Positions 27,098-35,367 of a stretch of 64,000 nucleotides of DNA are shown piece by piece (positions within the stretch are counted from its first letter, which is position 1; each line of letters begins with the position of its first letter). Source of the stretch: Neobacillus endophyticus (GTDB taxonomy: Bacteria > Bacillota > Bacilli > Bacillales > Cytobacillaceae); contig NZ_JABRWH010000001.1 of the NCBI RefSeq assembly GCF_013248975.1, positions 1,054,001-1,118,000 of the forward strand, read 5' to 3'. A model generated the notes under the pieces. It had not been told where the DNA came from. It searched no databases and worked only from the letters and a program-made list of their open reading frames with translations. The translations under genes were made by a program, and so were the position numbers.

Positions 27098-27418
27098 CTA
27101 AGCTCCCTCCTTTTTTAAAGCCTCTAAGATCCGGAACACCCCAAGCATCTCAAATATTTCCTCTATATCCTCATTCATTCCCTCGAACATAATCGTGAAG
27201 TTTTTTTCCTGAGAAAGATAAATTAATTCCACGATGGCTCCAATGCCCGTAGAGTCAATAAATTCAAGATTTGAAAAATCCAGCAGTAAGGAGGAAAAGG
27301 TAGCAGGTAATTGTTCCATTTGAACATGAAAAGCATCCATTGTCGCAATATCCATAACCCCATTAATTCGAATGACAACCTGTTTTTGGTTCGACTGAAT
27401 GTCTAAAAGTAACTCCAA
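27098..27418 (-). CDS. STAS-domain anti-sigma-factor antagonist (RsbV-like)
   Basis: 106 aa from TTG at 27416-27418, spaced 6 nt from AGGGGGG. Motif LEFIDSTGIGAIVELIYL holds the phosphorylatable Ser. Residues about 10-30 (QKQVVIRINGVMDIATMDAF) form the expected first strand and helix. It is the first gene of the STAS, PP2C, DUF342, STAS unit. No anti-sigma kinase or sigma factor gene is adjacent. The nearest kinase-like domain is the HATPase at the end of the HD-GYP protein (27943-29970). Confidence 0.9.
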   Translation of the reverse strand: MELLLDIQSNQKQVVIRINGVMDIATMDAFHVQMEQLPATFSSLLLDFSNLEFIDSTGIGAIVELIYLSQEKNFTIMFEGMNEDIEEIFEMLGVFRILEALKKEGA

Positions 27419-27588
27419 TTTAATCCCCCCTGACCTAAAATCCCACAAGATGAAAGCCCTTTTAAAATTACCTTCATTTTTTAAAAATTGTCTTGTACTA
27501 TCCTCTTGCTGCCATTAAAATAAGAGTATTCCATGGGGCTTTACTACCAGATTATCGTTTCACTACATCTTTTGAGAGGAGTTTGCGT

Positions 27589-27858
27589 ATGAGTATCGAA
27601 CGTCGTCAATTTGGGAGAGTAGACTTCGAAAATTCCATCCAATTGATGATTTTAGAGCCCGTTCCCCAAAAAGCAGAATTAGAAGACGCCAGTTTCAACG
27701 GATTAAAAATTGTAACAGAATTAGATGTGGATCTCGAAACTATCCTAACCTGCCAAAACATTGAATTAGATAATAGTATTCCATTTAAAGCAAGAATCAT
27801 CTGGAAAAAAACTTTAGAAAACGGATATTTTCAATATGGTTTGCAAATACAAGAATAA
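27589..27858 (+). CDS. PilZ-domain c-di-GMP receptor
   Basis: 89 aa from ATG at 27589 (GAGAGGAGTTTGCGT). It has both PilZ ligand motifs: an RxxxR-type N-terminus (ERRQFGR) and (D/N)xSxxG as DASFNG, about 25 residues later. The chain is a minimal PilZ domain with no output domain, so it would act by protein contact. It is divergent from the STAS/PP2C unit and convergent with the HD-GYP gene, joining c-di-GMP signalling to the partner-switch genes on both sides. Confidence 0.9.
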   Translation: MSIERRQFGRVDFENSIQLMILEPVPQKAELEDASFNGLKIVTELDVDLETILTCQNIELDNSIPFKARIIWKKTLENGYFQYGLQIQE

Positions 27859-27865
27859 AATTCTG

Positions 27866-27927
27866 TTAAGAGGGGAATAACCGGAAGCTATTGGAGCCCT
27901 ACGGTATAGATTCCCCTCTTTTTTGAA
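27866..27927. terminator. Bidirectional terminator between PilZ and HD-GYP genes
   Basis: AAGAGGGGAAT and ATTCCCCTCTT form an 11-bp stem with an internal imperfect hairpin. TTTTTTG follows on the plus strand and a T-containing stretch on the minus strand, so it can serve both convergent genes. Confidence 0.82.
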
Positions 27928-27942
27928 AACATTTCATCTGCA

Positions 27943-29970
27943 TTATTTTCCCAATAATCTGAATTCAATTAATATAGAAGTGCCCTCTGGCGATGTAAAG
28001 ATTTGTACGCCATCGGAAAAGCTGGCAATCATTTTAAAACCTTTCCCCAACGAACGCTTACTGGAATAACCGGAAATTAAGATTGTTTTTGGAATTTCAT
28101 GAAGCGGGATACCCGATCCTTTATCCGAAATTAGAAATTGCAGCTTTTGATCACGTTGATAAACGGAGAATTTCCCCTTTGTTGCATGTTTGAGAACATT
28201 TGTCACGGCTTCTGACACTGCAACTTGAACTTTCATCGACTGTAATTCAGTTGGATATTGCTCGAGTGCTTTTGTGGTCAATTCCCTGCACTTCGAGACA
28301 TCCGATGTATTATGAATAGGAATATCCGCAATCCAATTCCCGAATTGTTCTTCCAGCTTTGCTTGGGAAGATAGCAATTTAATTTTCCCTTCAGATAGCG
28401 TTTCAATGACGTCTACATAGGACTCCAAAATGTTGCGCTCCAAATTCTTTCTAAATGCAAGATATGGAGACAGATCATGCACAAATATCGTAACCTCTCC
28501 GTTTTTCAAAGATTGGGCGTGAACATCCAGTGTGAGGTTATCACGACGGATGGTTTCATGAACTGGTTTGTTCTGCTCTAAAGCGGCCTCCGCTAGTTTG
28601 CGCAGTACATGTTCTGAAATTTCATCCTTCGGCGATCGAATCTGGCCATTCTGGACTTGAACAAAGTAAGATTCCCCAATACTTGAGTAAGAATCATCGG
28701 AAAATTGATTTTCTGTGTAATCATTTAGCGGTAATTCTTCTCGGCGGAAGAGGTCCCGAAGCTCCTCAACCAGCATTTCAATATGACTGAATTCTACTTT
28801 TTCCACTAATTTAGGGTCCAGCACCGTCCCTGATTTTTCTTGAAGTAATTTAAAAATCGTTTCCGCATCATCATGACGCATTAGAATGAAATCTAGTTCA
28901 TTGGCTATAGCAATAATGCGGGCCCCTAATGGAATTTGTTCTCCTGATAACCCTTTTGGGAAACCCTTTCCATCCCAACGCTCGTGGTGATATAGAATCC
29001 AATCGGAAAATTCACTTTTCGAAAACATCGTTTTGACGATTTCAACAGCCTTTTCAGGATGTCTTTGGTACTCTCGTTCTTCGGATAAAGTCAAATCCCC
29101 GCGTTTTCGAAAAATATAGGTGGGAAGTAATGCTTTTCCAATATCATGTATAATCGCAGCTTGAATTAAATCTTTTCGGTTGCTTTTTGGAAAATCCAGA
29201 TCTTCCAAAAGAATCTCGCAAATGGCCCCTACCCGATTACCATGCCCGGCCAAACTGGGGGTAATACGGCCTTCAAGAACTTGAATAAAAGCTTTGGAAG
29301 ATGAATTCCTCAATGAAAGCTGTTTTGTGTATTCTTTGGAAAAAAAGATGACAATAAGCAAGAAAAATAGGGTGTATAACACGGTAATGATGATCTCTTT
29401 GTTCGTTTTCTGGATCAGCAAGGTCGGAATAACAATAGAATACACACCGATGGGAATCAACAGCTCTCTTAATTGCTGTTTAAAGGAGGCAAATAATTTT
29501 CGATTGGCTGTCAATTTTTGTATGACTTCCAACAGGGCTATATTCACCACTTCATAGAGGAAAGCCAAAATAGCAACCGCTATAATCATCTTCATCCCTT
29601 GGGTCATTCTCCAAACAGACAATGCAGCCAGCATCGAAATCGTGTACATTCCGACATTTACAATCAGACGAAACAGAGGAATCTTTACTTTTTTCAAAAT
29701 TTTTATAAAAAGAGCGGCCAAACCGATGGTTATGGCCAATACTGCATATGGTATACCAAAGTGCAATAGCACAAACAAAACGCCAATACTTCCAGCTTCA
29801 AATTGGTCACCGCTAGGTAATTGGATCGGGAAAATCTCGAGAATAACCGTGATCGCAACAACGAAAAGATAGATGGATAGTTGATGGATCGATATGGCTG
29901 TCACTGAATACAATAATGCTCCGATCCCTATGGAAAACAGAATAATGGTAAACCAGTTAACTAATCTCAT
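27943..29970 (-). CDS. Membrane HD-GYP phosphodiesterase fused to an RsbT/RsbW-like HATPase
   Basis: 675 aa. The N-terminal half (about 5-220) has six to seven membrane segments. An HD-GYP domain (about 225-390) shows IIHDIGK and HHERWDGKGFPKGLSG; the third signature residue is Phe (GFP) rather than Tyr. A PAS-like segment (about 425-510) and short coiled region follow. The C-terminus (about 560-675) is a GHKL ATPase with N-box SEAVTNVLKHA and G-box DKGSGIP, resembling anti-sigma kinases more than sensor kinases, and no phospho-acceptor His domain is seen. It overlaps DUF5317 by 4 bp (ATGA). The unit lies behind a c-di-GMP-I riboswitch. By inference it hydrolyses c-di-GMP and touches a STAS partner. 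Confidence 0.88.
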   Translation of the reverse strand: MRLVNWFTIILFSIGIGALLYSVTAISIHQLSIYLFVVAITVILEIFPIQLPSGDQFEAGSIGVLFVLLHFGIPYAVLAITIGLAALFIKILKKVKIPLFRLIVNVGMYTISMLAALSVWRMTQGMKMIIAVAILAFLYEVVNIALLEVIQKLTANRKLFASFKQQLRELLIPIGVYSIVIPTLLIQKTNKEIIITVLYTLFFLLIVIFFSKEYTKQLSLRNSSSKAFIQVLEGRITPSLAGHGNRVGAICEILLEDLDFPKSNRKDLIQAAIIHDIGKALLPTYIFRKRGDLTLSEEREYQRHPEKAVEIVKTMFSKSEFSDWILYHHERWDGKGFPKGLSGEQIPLGARIIAIANELDFILMRHDDAETIFKLLQEKSGTVLDPKLVEKVEFSHIEMLVEELRDLFRREELPLNDYTENQFSDDSYSSIGESYFVQVQNGQIRSPKDEISEHVLRKLAEAALEQNKPVHETIRRDNLTLDVHAQSLKNGEVTIFVHDLSPYLAFRKNLERNILESYVDVIETLSEGKIKLLSSQAKLEEQFGNWIADIPIHNTSDVSKCRELTTKALEQYPTELQSMKVQVAVSEAVTNVLKHATKGKFSVYQRDQKLQFLISDKGSGIPLHEIPKTILISGYSSKRSLGKGFKMIASFSDGVQIFTSPEGTSILIEFRLLGK

Positions 29971-30491
29971 TTGCCCTCATCCTGATCGCTTCGTTTTTCA
30001 GAGTGTTTGATAATAAGTATAGCAATCCCTATTCCCGCCAAAATATCCCCAGGACTTAGTGCATACCTGATCACCGGAATCCAATCTCCAAGAATCCAAT
30101 ACACGGAGTCACCCATTAGGTGATGACGGGCATCGGTGGCAAACGAAACACCTGCCTGTCCTGTCAGCTGGAGAGCTTTTTTAGAAACCGGCATTGTTCC
30201 TCCATTTAAAAGCAGCGCAATTAAATTCAAGGCTGCTCCTATACAAATCCACTTCACACCGGGAATCCTTCTATTGATATACAGCCCGAAAATAACGCCG
30301 ATAAACGTTAAAACGAAAACCCATACTATTTTTTCCCTTGTTTCCAACGTAACAAACGATAAAACAATCTGTGCCCCAAAACTTAACAGAATAATAAGAG
30401 GCCATTTAAATGAAATATTTCGAACAAATTGAAACGGATTTCGTTTTAGGAAAAACGCGATGAGAAAAGCAATAATAACGAAAAATACCAT
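29967..30491 (-). CDS. DUF5317 membrane protein
   Basis: 174 aa with about five membrane segments and the conserved cytoplasmic or external loop LLNGGTMPVSKKALQLTG plus HHLMGDSVYWILGDWIP, fitting DUF5317. Function unknown in this family. ATG follows AAAGGGGCCATTCAA. It overlaps the HD-GYP/HATPase start by 4 bp, so the two are translationally coupled and probably work together in the membrane. A strong terminator separates it from the 28-aa peptide gene upstream. Confidence 0.82.
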   Translation of the reverse strand: MVFFVIIAFLIAFFLKRNPFQFVRNISFKWPLIILLSFGAQIVLSFVTLETREKIVWVFVLTFIGVIFGLYINRRIPGVKWICIGAALNLIALLLNGGTMPVSKKALQLTGQAGVSFATDARHHLMGDSVYWILGDWIPVIRYALSPGDILAGIGIAILIIKHSEKRSDQDEGK

Positions 30492-30509
30492 TTGAATGGC
30501 CCCTTTCTT

Positions 30510-30556
30510 TGATAAAAATAAAGAAAACCAGGTGATCTCTCACCCAGTTTTCTTGT
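30510..30556 (-). terminator. Terminator between the 28-aa peptide gene and DUF5317
   Basis: On the minus strand AAGAAAACTGGGTGA and TCACCTGGTTTTCTT pair over 14 of 15 positions and are followed by TATTTTTATC. It would end most riboswitch-driven transcripts after the small peptide gene, letting only read-through reach DUF5317 and the HD-GYP gene. Confidence 0.88.
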
Positions 30557-30564
30557 AATGACGA

Positions 30565-30651
30565 CTAAATCCATGGGCGACCGATAATTGGAGCTAAAGC
30601 AGCAGCAACTACAGCGCTGATAGCTAAAATATTTTTTAAGCGAGCTTTCAT
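30565..30651 (-). CDS. 28-aa hydrophobic peptide downstream of a c-di-GMP riboswitch
   Basis: The frame starts at ATG 30649-30651 behind an excellent site (GAAAGGGGGTGAAACAG) and ends at TAG 30565. The peptide has a basic start (MKARLKN), a hydrophobic stretch (ILAISAVVAAALA) and a short tail (PIIGRPWI). The layout resembles a signal peptide with an ALA cleavage motif that would release an octapeptide. It could also simply be a small membrane peptide. It is sandwiched between the riboswitch terminator and a second terminator, so it forms a separate short transcript. I do not recognise a named family. Confidence 0.75.
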   Translation of the reverse strand: MKARLKNILAISAVVAAALAPIIGRPWI

Positions 30652-30708
30652 CTGTTTCACCCCCTTTCAGTTTGCTTTTTATAGGTCTAAATACCTATTT
30701 CATAGAGC

Positions 30709-30743
30709 GGAAAATCCACCCCTGAAAAAGAGGTGGATTTTTG
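30709..30743 (-). terminator. Riboswitch-associated terminator hairpin
   Basis: On the minus strand AAAATCCACC and GGTGGATTTT form a 10-bp stem just after the aptamer. The T run is mostly inside the stem, so termination efficiency is uncertain. It is the probable expression platform of the riboswitch. Confidence 0.7.
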
Positions 30744-30754
30744 AATTAGCTCCC

Positions 30755-30842
30755 TCTTTTTCGGCAACCGGCTGCCTTGACTGATGCGTTTTAGGCCCCT
30801 GGCTTTGCGTCCCTATCTTTCAATAGGTTTGCCTTTATCGTA
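30755..30842 (-). ncRNA. c-di-GMP-I (GEMM) riboswitch upstream of peptide/DUF5317/HD-GYP unit
   Basis: Minus strand shows the GEMM core in order: GGCAAAC (30827-30833), a stem capped by TGAAAG containing a GAAA tetraloop, GGGACGCAAAGCC, GGCCTAAA, then a second stem with GGCAGCCGGTTGCC. These match the class I c-di-GMP aptamer. The controlled genes include an HD-GYP phosphodiesterase, which would make a feedback loop. Confidence 0.95.
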
Positions 30843-30868
30843 AAGATTTGTGATCTGTTATTACTATA

Positions 30869-30897
30869 ATAATATAATACTATAGGCACGTTGGCAA
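30869..30897 (-). promoter_or_regulatory. Sigma-A-like promoter of the riboswitch unit
   Basis: On the minus strand TTGCCA (30892-30897), a 17-nt spacer and TATTAT (30869-30874) lie just upstream of the aptamer. Confidence 0.72.
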
Positions 30898-31378
30898 CGC
30901 TTTCTTTCGGAATTTTCGTAAGTTTTTATTGCTATTTTTGTGAATATTTACCTATGTCCTAATTCTTGATAAAAGATAGAGCTATGATCTTTCTTCCGTT
31001 AAAAACAGTTGGATGTTACTAACAAAACATCCATGTTGGATCAAAACATGAGAACATCTGAATTTAAGGAATTTGAAAGGCAACATATGAAAAAAGTAAG
31101 AAGACATCCATCTGTAGGGCGAGAAATAATAGATAAGTCTTTTTTTAAACTTGTGTGAATCTGAAAATAATAGTACTTCCAACCAAATTAATACCTATTT
31201 CTATAAGGAAAATACTTCTTCTAAAATTACAACACTTGACCGGTTTGCAATCCAATCGTAGAAACACTTATAATAAACGAATAAATAAACCAGCATTTTC
31301 CAATAATATGACTCTGCATACTATATAGTTGATAACAGAATGGTTGTATATTTGAATTATCTTAGGTGACAAAACACT
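30898..31378. other. Gene-free AT-rich stretch between the riboswitch unit and gerB
   Basis: About 480 bp with no reading frame I would call a gene. A CATACTA element near 31317 resembles a sigma-G -10 (CATnnTA) for the germination gene, but no good -35 is visible. Confidence 0.5.
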
Positions 31379-32470
31379 ATGTATAAAATTTCATCCTATC
31401 AATTGTTCGTCATTACATTTATCTTCCAATTAGGAACTACTGTTATATTTGGCTTTGGAGCTGCTGCCGATCGGGATGCGTGGCTAGCCCAACTTTTATC
31501 CATGTGCCTAGGTCTTCTCGTCATCCTGTTATACACCACCTTAATGCGGATGAACCCAGGGTTAACGCTGGTTCAGTGGTTTCCCGCCCAGTTTGGACGA
31601 TGGATCGGGGTGCCAATTGCTTTTTTATACCCTCTATTGTTTTTATATCATGTAGGCAGGATTCTCGGGGATGTTAGGGATATGGTTTCAACAACCATTT
31701 TATTCAATACCCCCTATCTAGTTATTGAAGGTGTCTTTATCATCATTATTGCCTATTGCGCATTTGGAGGAATTGAGATCATTGGTCGACTGGGTGAAAT
31801 CATCTTCCCCTTGGTTTTATTAATGTTTTGTATTCAGGTGATCCTTCTTTTTAGTTCTGGTGTTATGCATATCAATAATTTACGTCCTGTTTTAAAAGAC
31901 GGATGGGCTCCTATTTGGAAGGTTGCATTTCCCGGAGGCATGACTCAGCCATTTGCAGAATCAATCGTACTTTCCATGTTCTGGACAGATACAAAGCACC
32001 CTGAAAAAGTCATGAAGGTTACAGTTCTAGCCACTATATTTTCCGGATTAATGATAGCATTTTGGGATATACAGTGCATTTCCGTTTTTGGCGGTCTGTT
32101 TTCACATTTTCTATATCCTTTATATACATTATTAGGAATGATCAGCATTGGGAATTTCATCGAAAACTTGCAAATCTTTGGTGTTTTATACTTTTTTTCG
32201 ACCGCATTCTTAAAAAGTACACTTACTATTCTTTCTGCTTCAAAAGGATTCCAACAGTTGACAGGTATGAAAAATTATCGTGTACTCACCATTCCAGCAT
32301 CCGTTATAGCATTGATTCTGGGCATGACCATGTCAAAAAATATATCTGAGCACATTTATTTACATTTTTTAAAAATCGTTCTCCCGTATGTGTGGATTCC
32401 ATTGCTTTTAGTAGTACCAGCCATTTTACTTATTGTTACATGGTTTCGGCAAAAGGTGTTCAAAAAATAA
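31379..32470 (+). CDS. Spore germination permease, GerAB/GerKB family
   Basis: 363 aa with ten membrane segments, typical APC-like length for germinant receptor B subunits. It begins MYKISSYQLFVITFIFQLGTT and contains the family's PGGMTQPFAESIVLSMFWT segment. B subunits bind the germinant in the inner spore membrane. Here the gene stands alone on the plus strand, tail to tail with the A and C subunit genes, whereas receptor operons are usually A-B-C or A-C-B in one direction. The ATG lacks a strong ribosome site. Confidence 0.9.
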   Translation: MYKISSYQLFVITFIFQLGTTVIFGFGAAADRDAWLAQLLSMCLGLLVILLYTTLMRMNPGLTLVQWFPAQFGRWIGVPIAFLYPLLFLYHVGRILGDVRDMVSTTILFNTPYLVIEGVFIIIIAYCAFGGIEIIGRLGEIIFPLVLLMFCIQVILLFSSGVMHINNLRPVLKDGWAPIWKVAFPGGMTQPFAESIVLSMFWTDTKHPEKVMKVTVLATIFSGLMIAFWDIQCISVFGGLFSHFLYPLYTLLGMISIGNFIENLQIFGVLYFFSTAFLKSTLTILSASKGFQQLTGMKNYRVLTIPASVIALILGMTMSKNISEHIYLHFLKIVLPYVWIPLLLVVPAILLIVTWFRQKVFKK

Positions 32471-32473
32471 AAA

Positions 32474-32538
32474 GTGATAAAAAAACATACAAGTAAAACC
32501 ACCGGTTTGACCGGTGGTCTACTTGTATGTTTTTTTGC
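32474..32538. terminator. Bidirectional terminator between ger genes
   Basis: AAAAAACATACAAGTA and ACTTGTATGTTTTTT are complementary, and inside them ACCACCGGT and ACCGGTGGT form a second perfect stem. T runs exist on both strands, serving gerB and gerC. Confidence 0.95.
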
Positions 32539-32590
32539 TCATATTCTTAAATAATCGTATTGTTCCCTCAGCAACCTGCTTCGTTTAACC

Positions 32591-33772
32591 TCATTTAATT
32601 AACGATTGACCTGTTACGCCAATCTTCCGAACTAACAAGTTTGCTTTTACAGAAATCTCAGCTTCTGAAAACTCTTGATCCCAATTTTTCTTTAAGGACT
32701 TCCATTGCCGAAGATCTTTTTGTTGAATGGCATCACTAAAACCAAAGATATCTGTACCATACTCTTTTTGCACTTTTCTAATAGTCCTGAGAACCATCTT
32801 TTCAGCTTGTGTATCCAATGCTTGTTGAACAATCGCTATATTTTTAACATCCGTAAGGTCTAAACTTGTGTTGTTTTCACGTATTGATCCTTGCCCCGTT
32901 AGTTTAACTAGAAATTTTACCTTGTTCCCTTGAACGAGGGGCTGAATCTTACTATCTACTTTGTTTACATCCAAACTGATGTACCCTTTTTCTCTTGGTA
33001 CACGTGAAGTGATCGTTAGAAAATCCAGGTTCCCTGTCACCCAGCGAAGGACTTTACCTTCTTCCAAATTTAAGAATCCAATTAATTTCAATTCTTTGTT
33101 AAATATTCCGGACCCCGCAATTCGAAACCCTTTCTCTTCCTGTTTCTGTCCTTCTGCTGAAGAAGCGGAGGGGCTAAATAAAAGGGTGGGGATCGTTGGA
33201 CAGCTCCCTTCACTGGATGCAGAAAGTAAAAATTGTAAAAATCCTACTTGTTTTAGTGCCCCAATCTGGTTATATTCTTTTAAAGCTCCTACGGCTGGTA
33301 TACTCTCTAGAGGATAAGATGTCTCAAGGAAGTTCCTGGCGGTACCTCCCTTAATAACAAAAATATCAGTTAGTAAATTGATGCTGGGATCTCGTGTGTA
33401 GGTATCTAATATATTTTTGATTCCTTTTCTAGCCAGTTTCTCCCCAACTACAATGACACGCCGCTGCCCGCGAAATATTTTACGAGAAAGCTTTGTTTGC
33501 ATTTTCTCAACAGCTTCAAGCGTATCATTGCCAATACCTGTTTCGACAAAATAGTTTTTCCCTTGCCCACCACCGCCGCTATTTCCTTGTCCCCATCCGA
33601 TCTTGGATGGGATAATAACCTGTGTACTGATCTGAATCTTCTTGCCCTTTGCGGCGTCAATTCCCCATGCAAGTTCAATCGCACGGTCGTTTAACTCCAT
33701 ACTATCCCAACATCCAGAAAGGAAGAATGGTAATAAAATAAGCATGAAATAGACGGTTAATTTCTGATTCAT
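32591..33772 (-). CDS. Germinant receptor lipoprotein, Ger(x)C family
   Basis: 393 aa with lipoprotein signal ending in FLSGCWDSMELNDRAIELAWGIDA; Cys about 21 would be lipidated. The WD..EL.....ID start is the classic GerC signature. The central region (GIGNDTLEAVEKMQTKLSRKIFRGQRRVIVVGEKLARKGI, in parts) and C-terminal helix (VLRTIRKVQKEYGTDIFGFSDAIQQ) fit the family. The outer face of the inner spore membrane is the expected place. Its start overlaps the A-subunit stop by 4 bp. Confidence 0.93.
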   Translation of the reverse strand: MNQKLTVYFMLILLPFFLSGCWDSMELNDRAIELAWGIDAAKGKKIQISTQVIIPSKIGWGQGNSGGGGQGKNYFVETGIGNDTLEAVEKMQTKLSRKIFRGQRRVIVVGEKLARKGIKNILDTYTRDPSINLLTDIFVIKGGTARNFLETSYPLESIPAVGALKEYNQIGALKQVGFLQFLLSASSEGSCPTIPTLLFSPSASSAEGQKQEEKGFRIAGSGIFNKELKLIGFLNLEEGKVLRWVTGNLDFLTITSRVPREKGYISLDVNKVDSKIQPLVQGNKVKFLVKLTGQGSIRENNTSLDLTDVKNIAIVQQALDTQAEKMVLRTIRKVQKEYGTDIFGFSDAIQQKDLRQWKSLKKNWDQEFSEAEISVKANLLVRKIGVTGQSLIK

Positions 33773-35367
33773 TTGTCTCGTCCCTCATGCTTTGGGCTTG
33801 GTTGCTGACCTTCCAAAGCACGTTTTTTATTCGCTCCGGAGATTAATTCCGGCCGGTAAGTCATATTCCATCTTGGTGCGCGAACGAATACATCTTTCAA
33901 GTTTTTTAAAATAAGCGGTGCTACCGGACTTAAATAGGGAATTCCAAACGAACGAAGTTTTAGGAGGTGTATTAATATAGAGAAAACTCCGACTATTATT
34001 CCATATAATCCGAGCGTTCCTGCTAGAATTAACATGGGAAAGCGCAGAAATCGGTAAGCAGTCCCGAGATTGTACCGCGGTATGGCAAATGACGCAATAC
34101 CCGTCGTTGATACAACAATGACTACAGTGGCCGATACAATACCATCCTGCACCGCTGCCTGTCCTATGACAAGCGCCCCAACAATACTAACAGCTGAGCC
34201 AATAGTTTTTGGCAACCGAATTCCCGCTTCGCGAAGACCCTCAAACATAAATTCCATCAATATGGTCTCAATGACAGTTGGGAATGGAACTCCTTCCCTG
34301 GCTGCAGCAATACTCATTAACAAAGCAGTAGGAATCAGCTGCGGATGAAATGTTACGATGGCTACATACAATGACGGGAAAAGCAAAGCAATATTAAATA
34401 AGGCGTAGCGAATGATTCGAATGAAAGTTGAATAAATAGACCTTTCGTAATAATCATCCGCTGCTTGTAAGCCGCTCCAAAATGTCATAGGAGCAATTAA
34501 TACAAATGGAGTATTATCGACGAGAATGGCGACCTTTCCTTCTAACAAACTGGAACAAACCACATCGGGGCGTTCGGTATTTTGAATTTGCGGGAATGGC
34601 GACCAGGTAACATCCTCTATAAACTCTTCGATGTAACTTGATTCCATCACCCCGTCAATTTGGATTCTTTGGATTCTTTTCCGGACCTCCTCTATGACTG
34701 AATTCGGAACAATTCCCTCAACATAAGCAATGACAATATCCGTTAGAGTCACTCGACCAACCGTCATAGGCTCCATTTTGAGTTTTACACTTCGGATACG
34801 TCTTCGAATTAGGCTGGTATTGACTCGTAAAGTTTCCGTAAATCCATCTCTTGGTCCACGAACAGACGCCTCAGCAGAGGGTTCTTCCACACTTCGTTTT
34901 TCGTATCCTTTCAATTCCGCAACTAACGCCTTATTTACGCCATCAACTAAAATGATTACATATCCTTTTAAGATCCCATTTACCACATCTACGATTTTGG
35001 AATCTTTCTGAACCTGCGCCATCGCAACAAGATGCTGTTCGATGATTTGCTCCATACTTTGAACTTTACTCAATGCACCAGGAAGTCCATGAAACAACAT
35101 TGGTTTTAAAGCTATTTGATCAAGAGTCTTTGAATCAATTAAACCATCGATATAAATCAAAAGGATCTTGGTTTCATTTTGAATTTCAATCGGGCGAAAT
35201 ACAACATCTGAACAATATTGAAAGATCTCTTTAAATACCTTTTCATTGGTAGAAAGTTTTGAGTCTAAATCAATATTTTCAAGGTTTTCGAACATAAAAT
35301 CTGCCGATTCAATATCTTTTAAGATCTTGTTATAAACCAGTTGTTGGCGATTTTTTTTCCAAAACAT
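33769..35367 (-). CDS. Germinant receptor A subunit, GerA family
   Basis: 532 aa. A soluble N-terminal domain (about 1-280) contains LIYIDGLIDSKTLDQIALKPM, VRGPRDGFTETLRVNTSLIRRRI and the phrase LLEGKVAILVDNTPFVLIAP. Five or so membrane segments follow (about 300-470) with a basic, polar tail. All are hallmarks of GerA/SpoVAF proteins. It is cotranscribed with the C subunit gene downstream. The B subunit is on the opposite strand beyond a shared terminator. Confidence 0.94.
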   Translation of the reverse strand: MFWKKNRQQLVYNKILKDIESADFMFENLENIDLDSKLSTNEKVFKEIFQYCSDVVFRPIEIQNETKILLIYIDGLIDSKTLDQIALKPMLFHGLPGALSKVQSMEQIIEQHLVAMAQVQKDSKIVDVVNGILKGYVIILVDGVNKALVAELKGYEKRSVEEPSAEASVRGPRDGFTETLRVNTSLIRRRIRSVKLKMEPMTVGRVTLTDIVIAYVEGIVPNSVIEEVRKRIQRIQIDGVMESSYIEEFIEDVTWSPFPQIQNTERPDVVCSSLLEGKVAILVDNTPFVLIAPMTFWSGLQAADDYYERSIYSTFIRIIRYALFNIALLFPSLYVAIVTFHPQLIPTALLMSIAAAREGVPFPTVIETILMEFMFEGLREAGIRLPKTIGSAVSIVGALVIGQAAVQDGIVSATVVIVVSTTGIASFAIPRYNLGTAYRFLRFPMLILAGTLGLYGIIVGVFSILIHLLKLRSFGIPYLSPVAPLILKNLKDVFVRAPRWNMTYRPELISGANKKRALEGQQPSPKHEGRDK

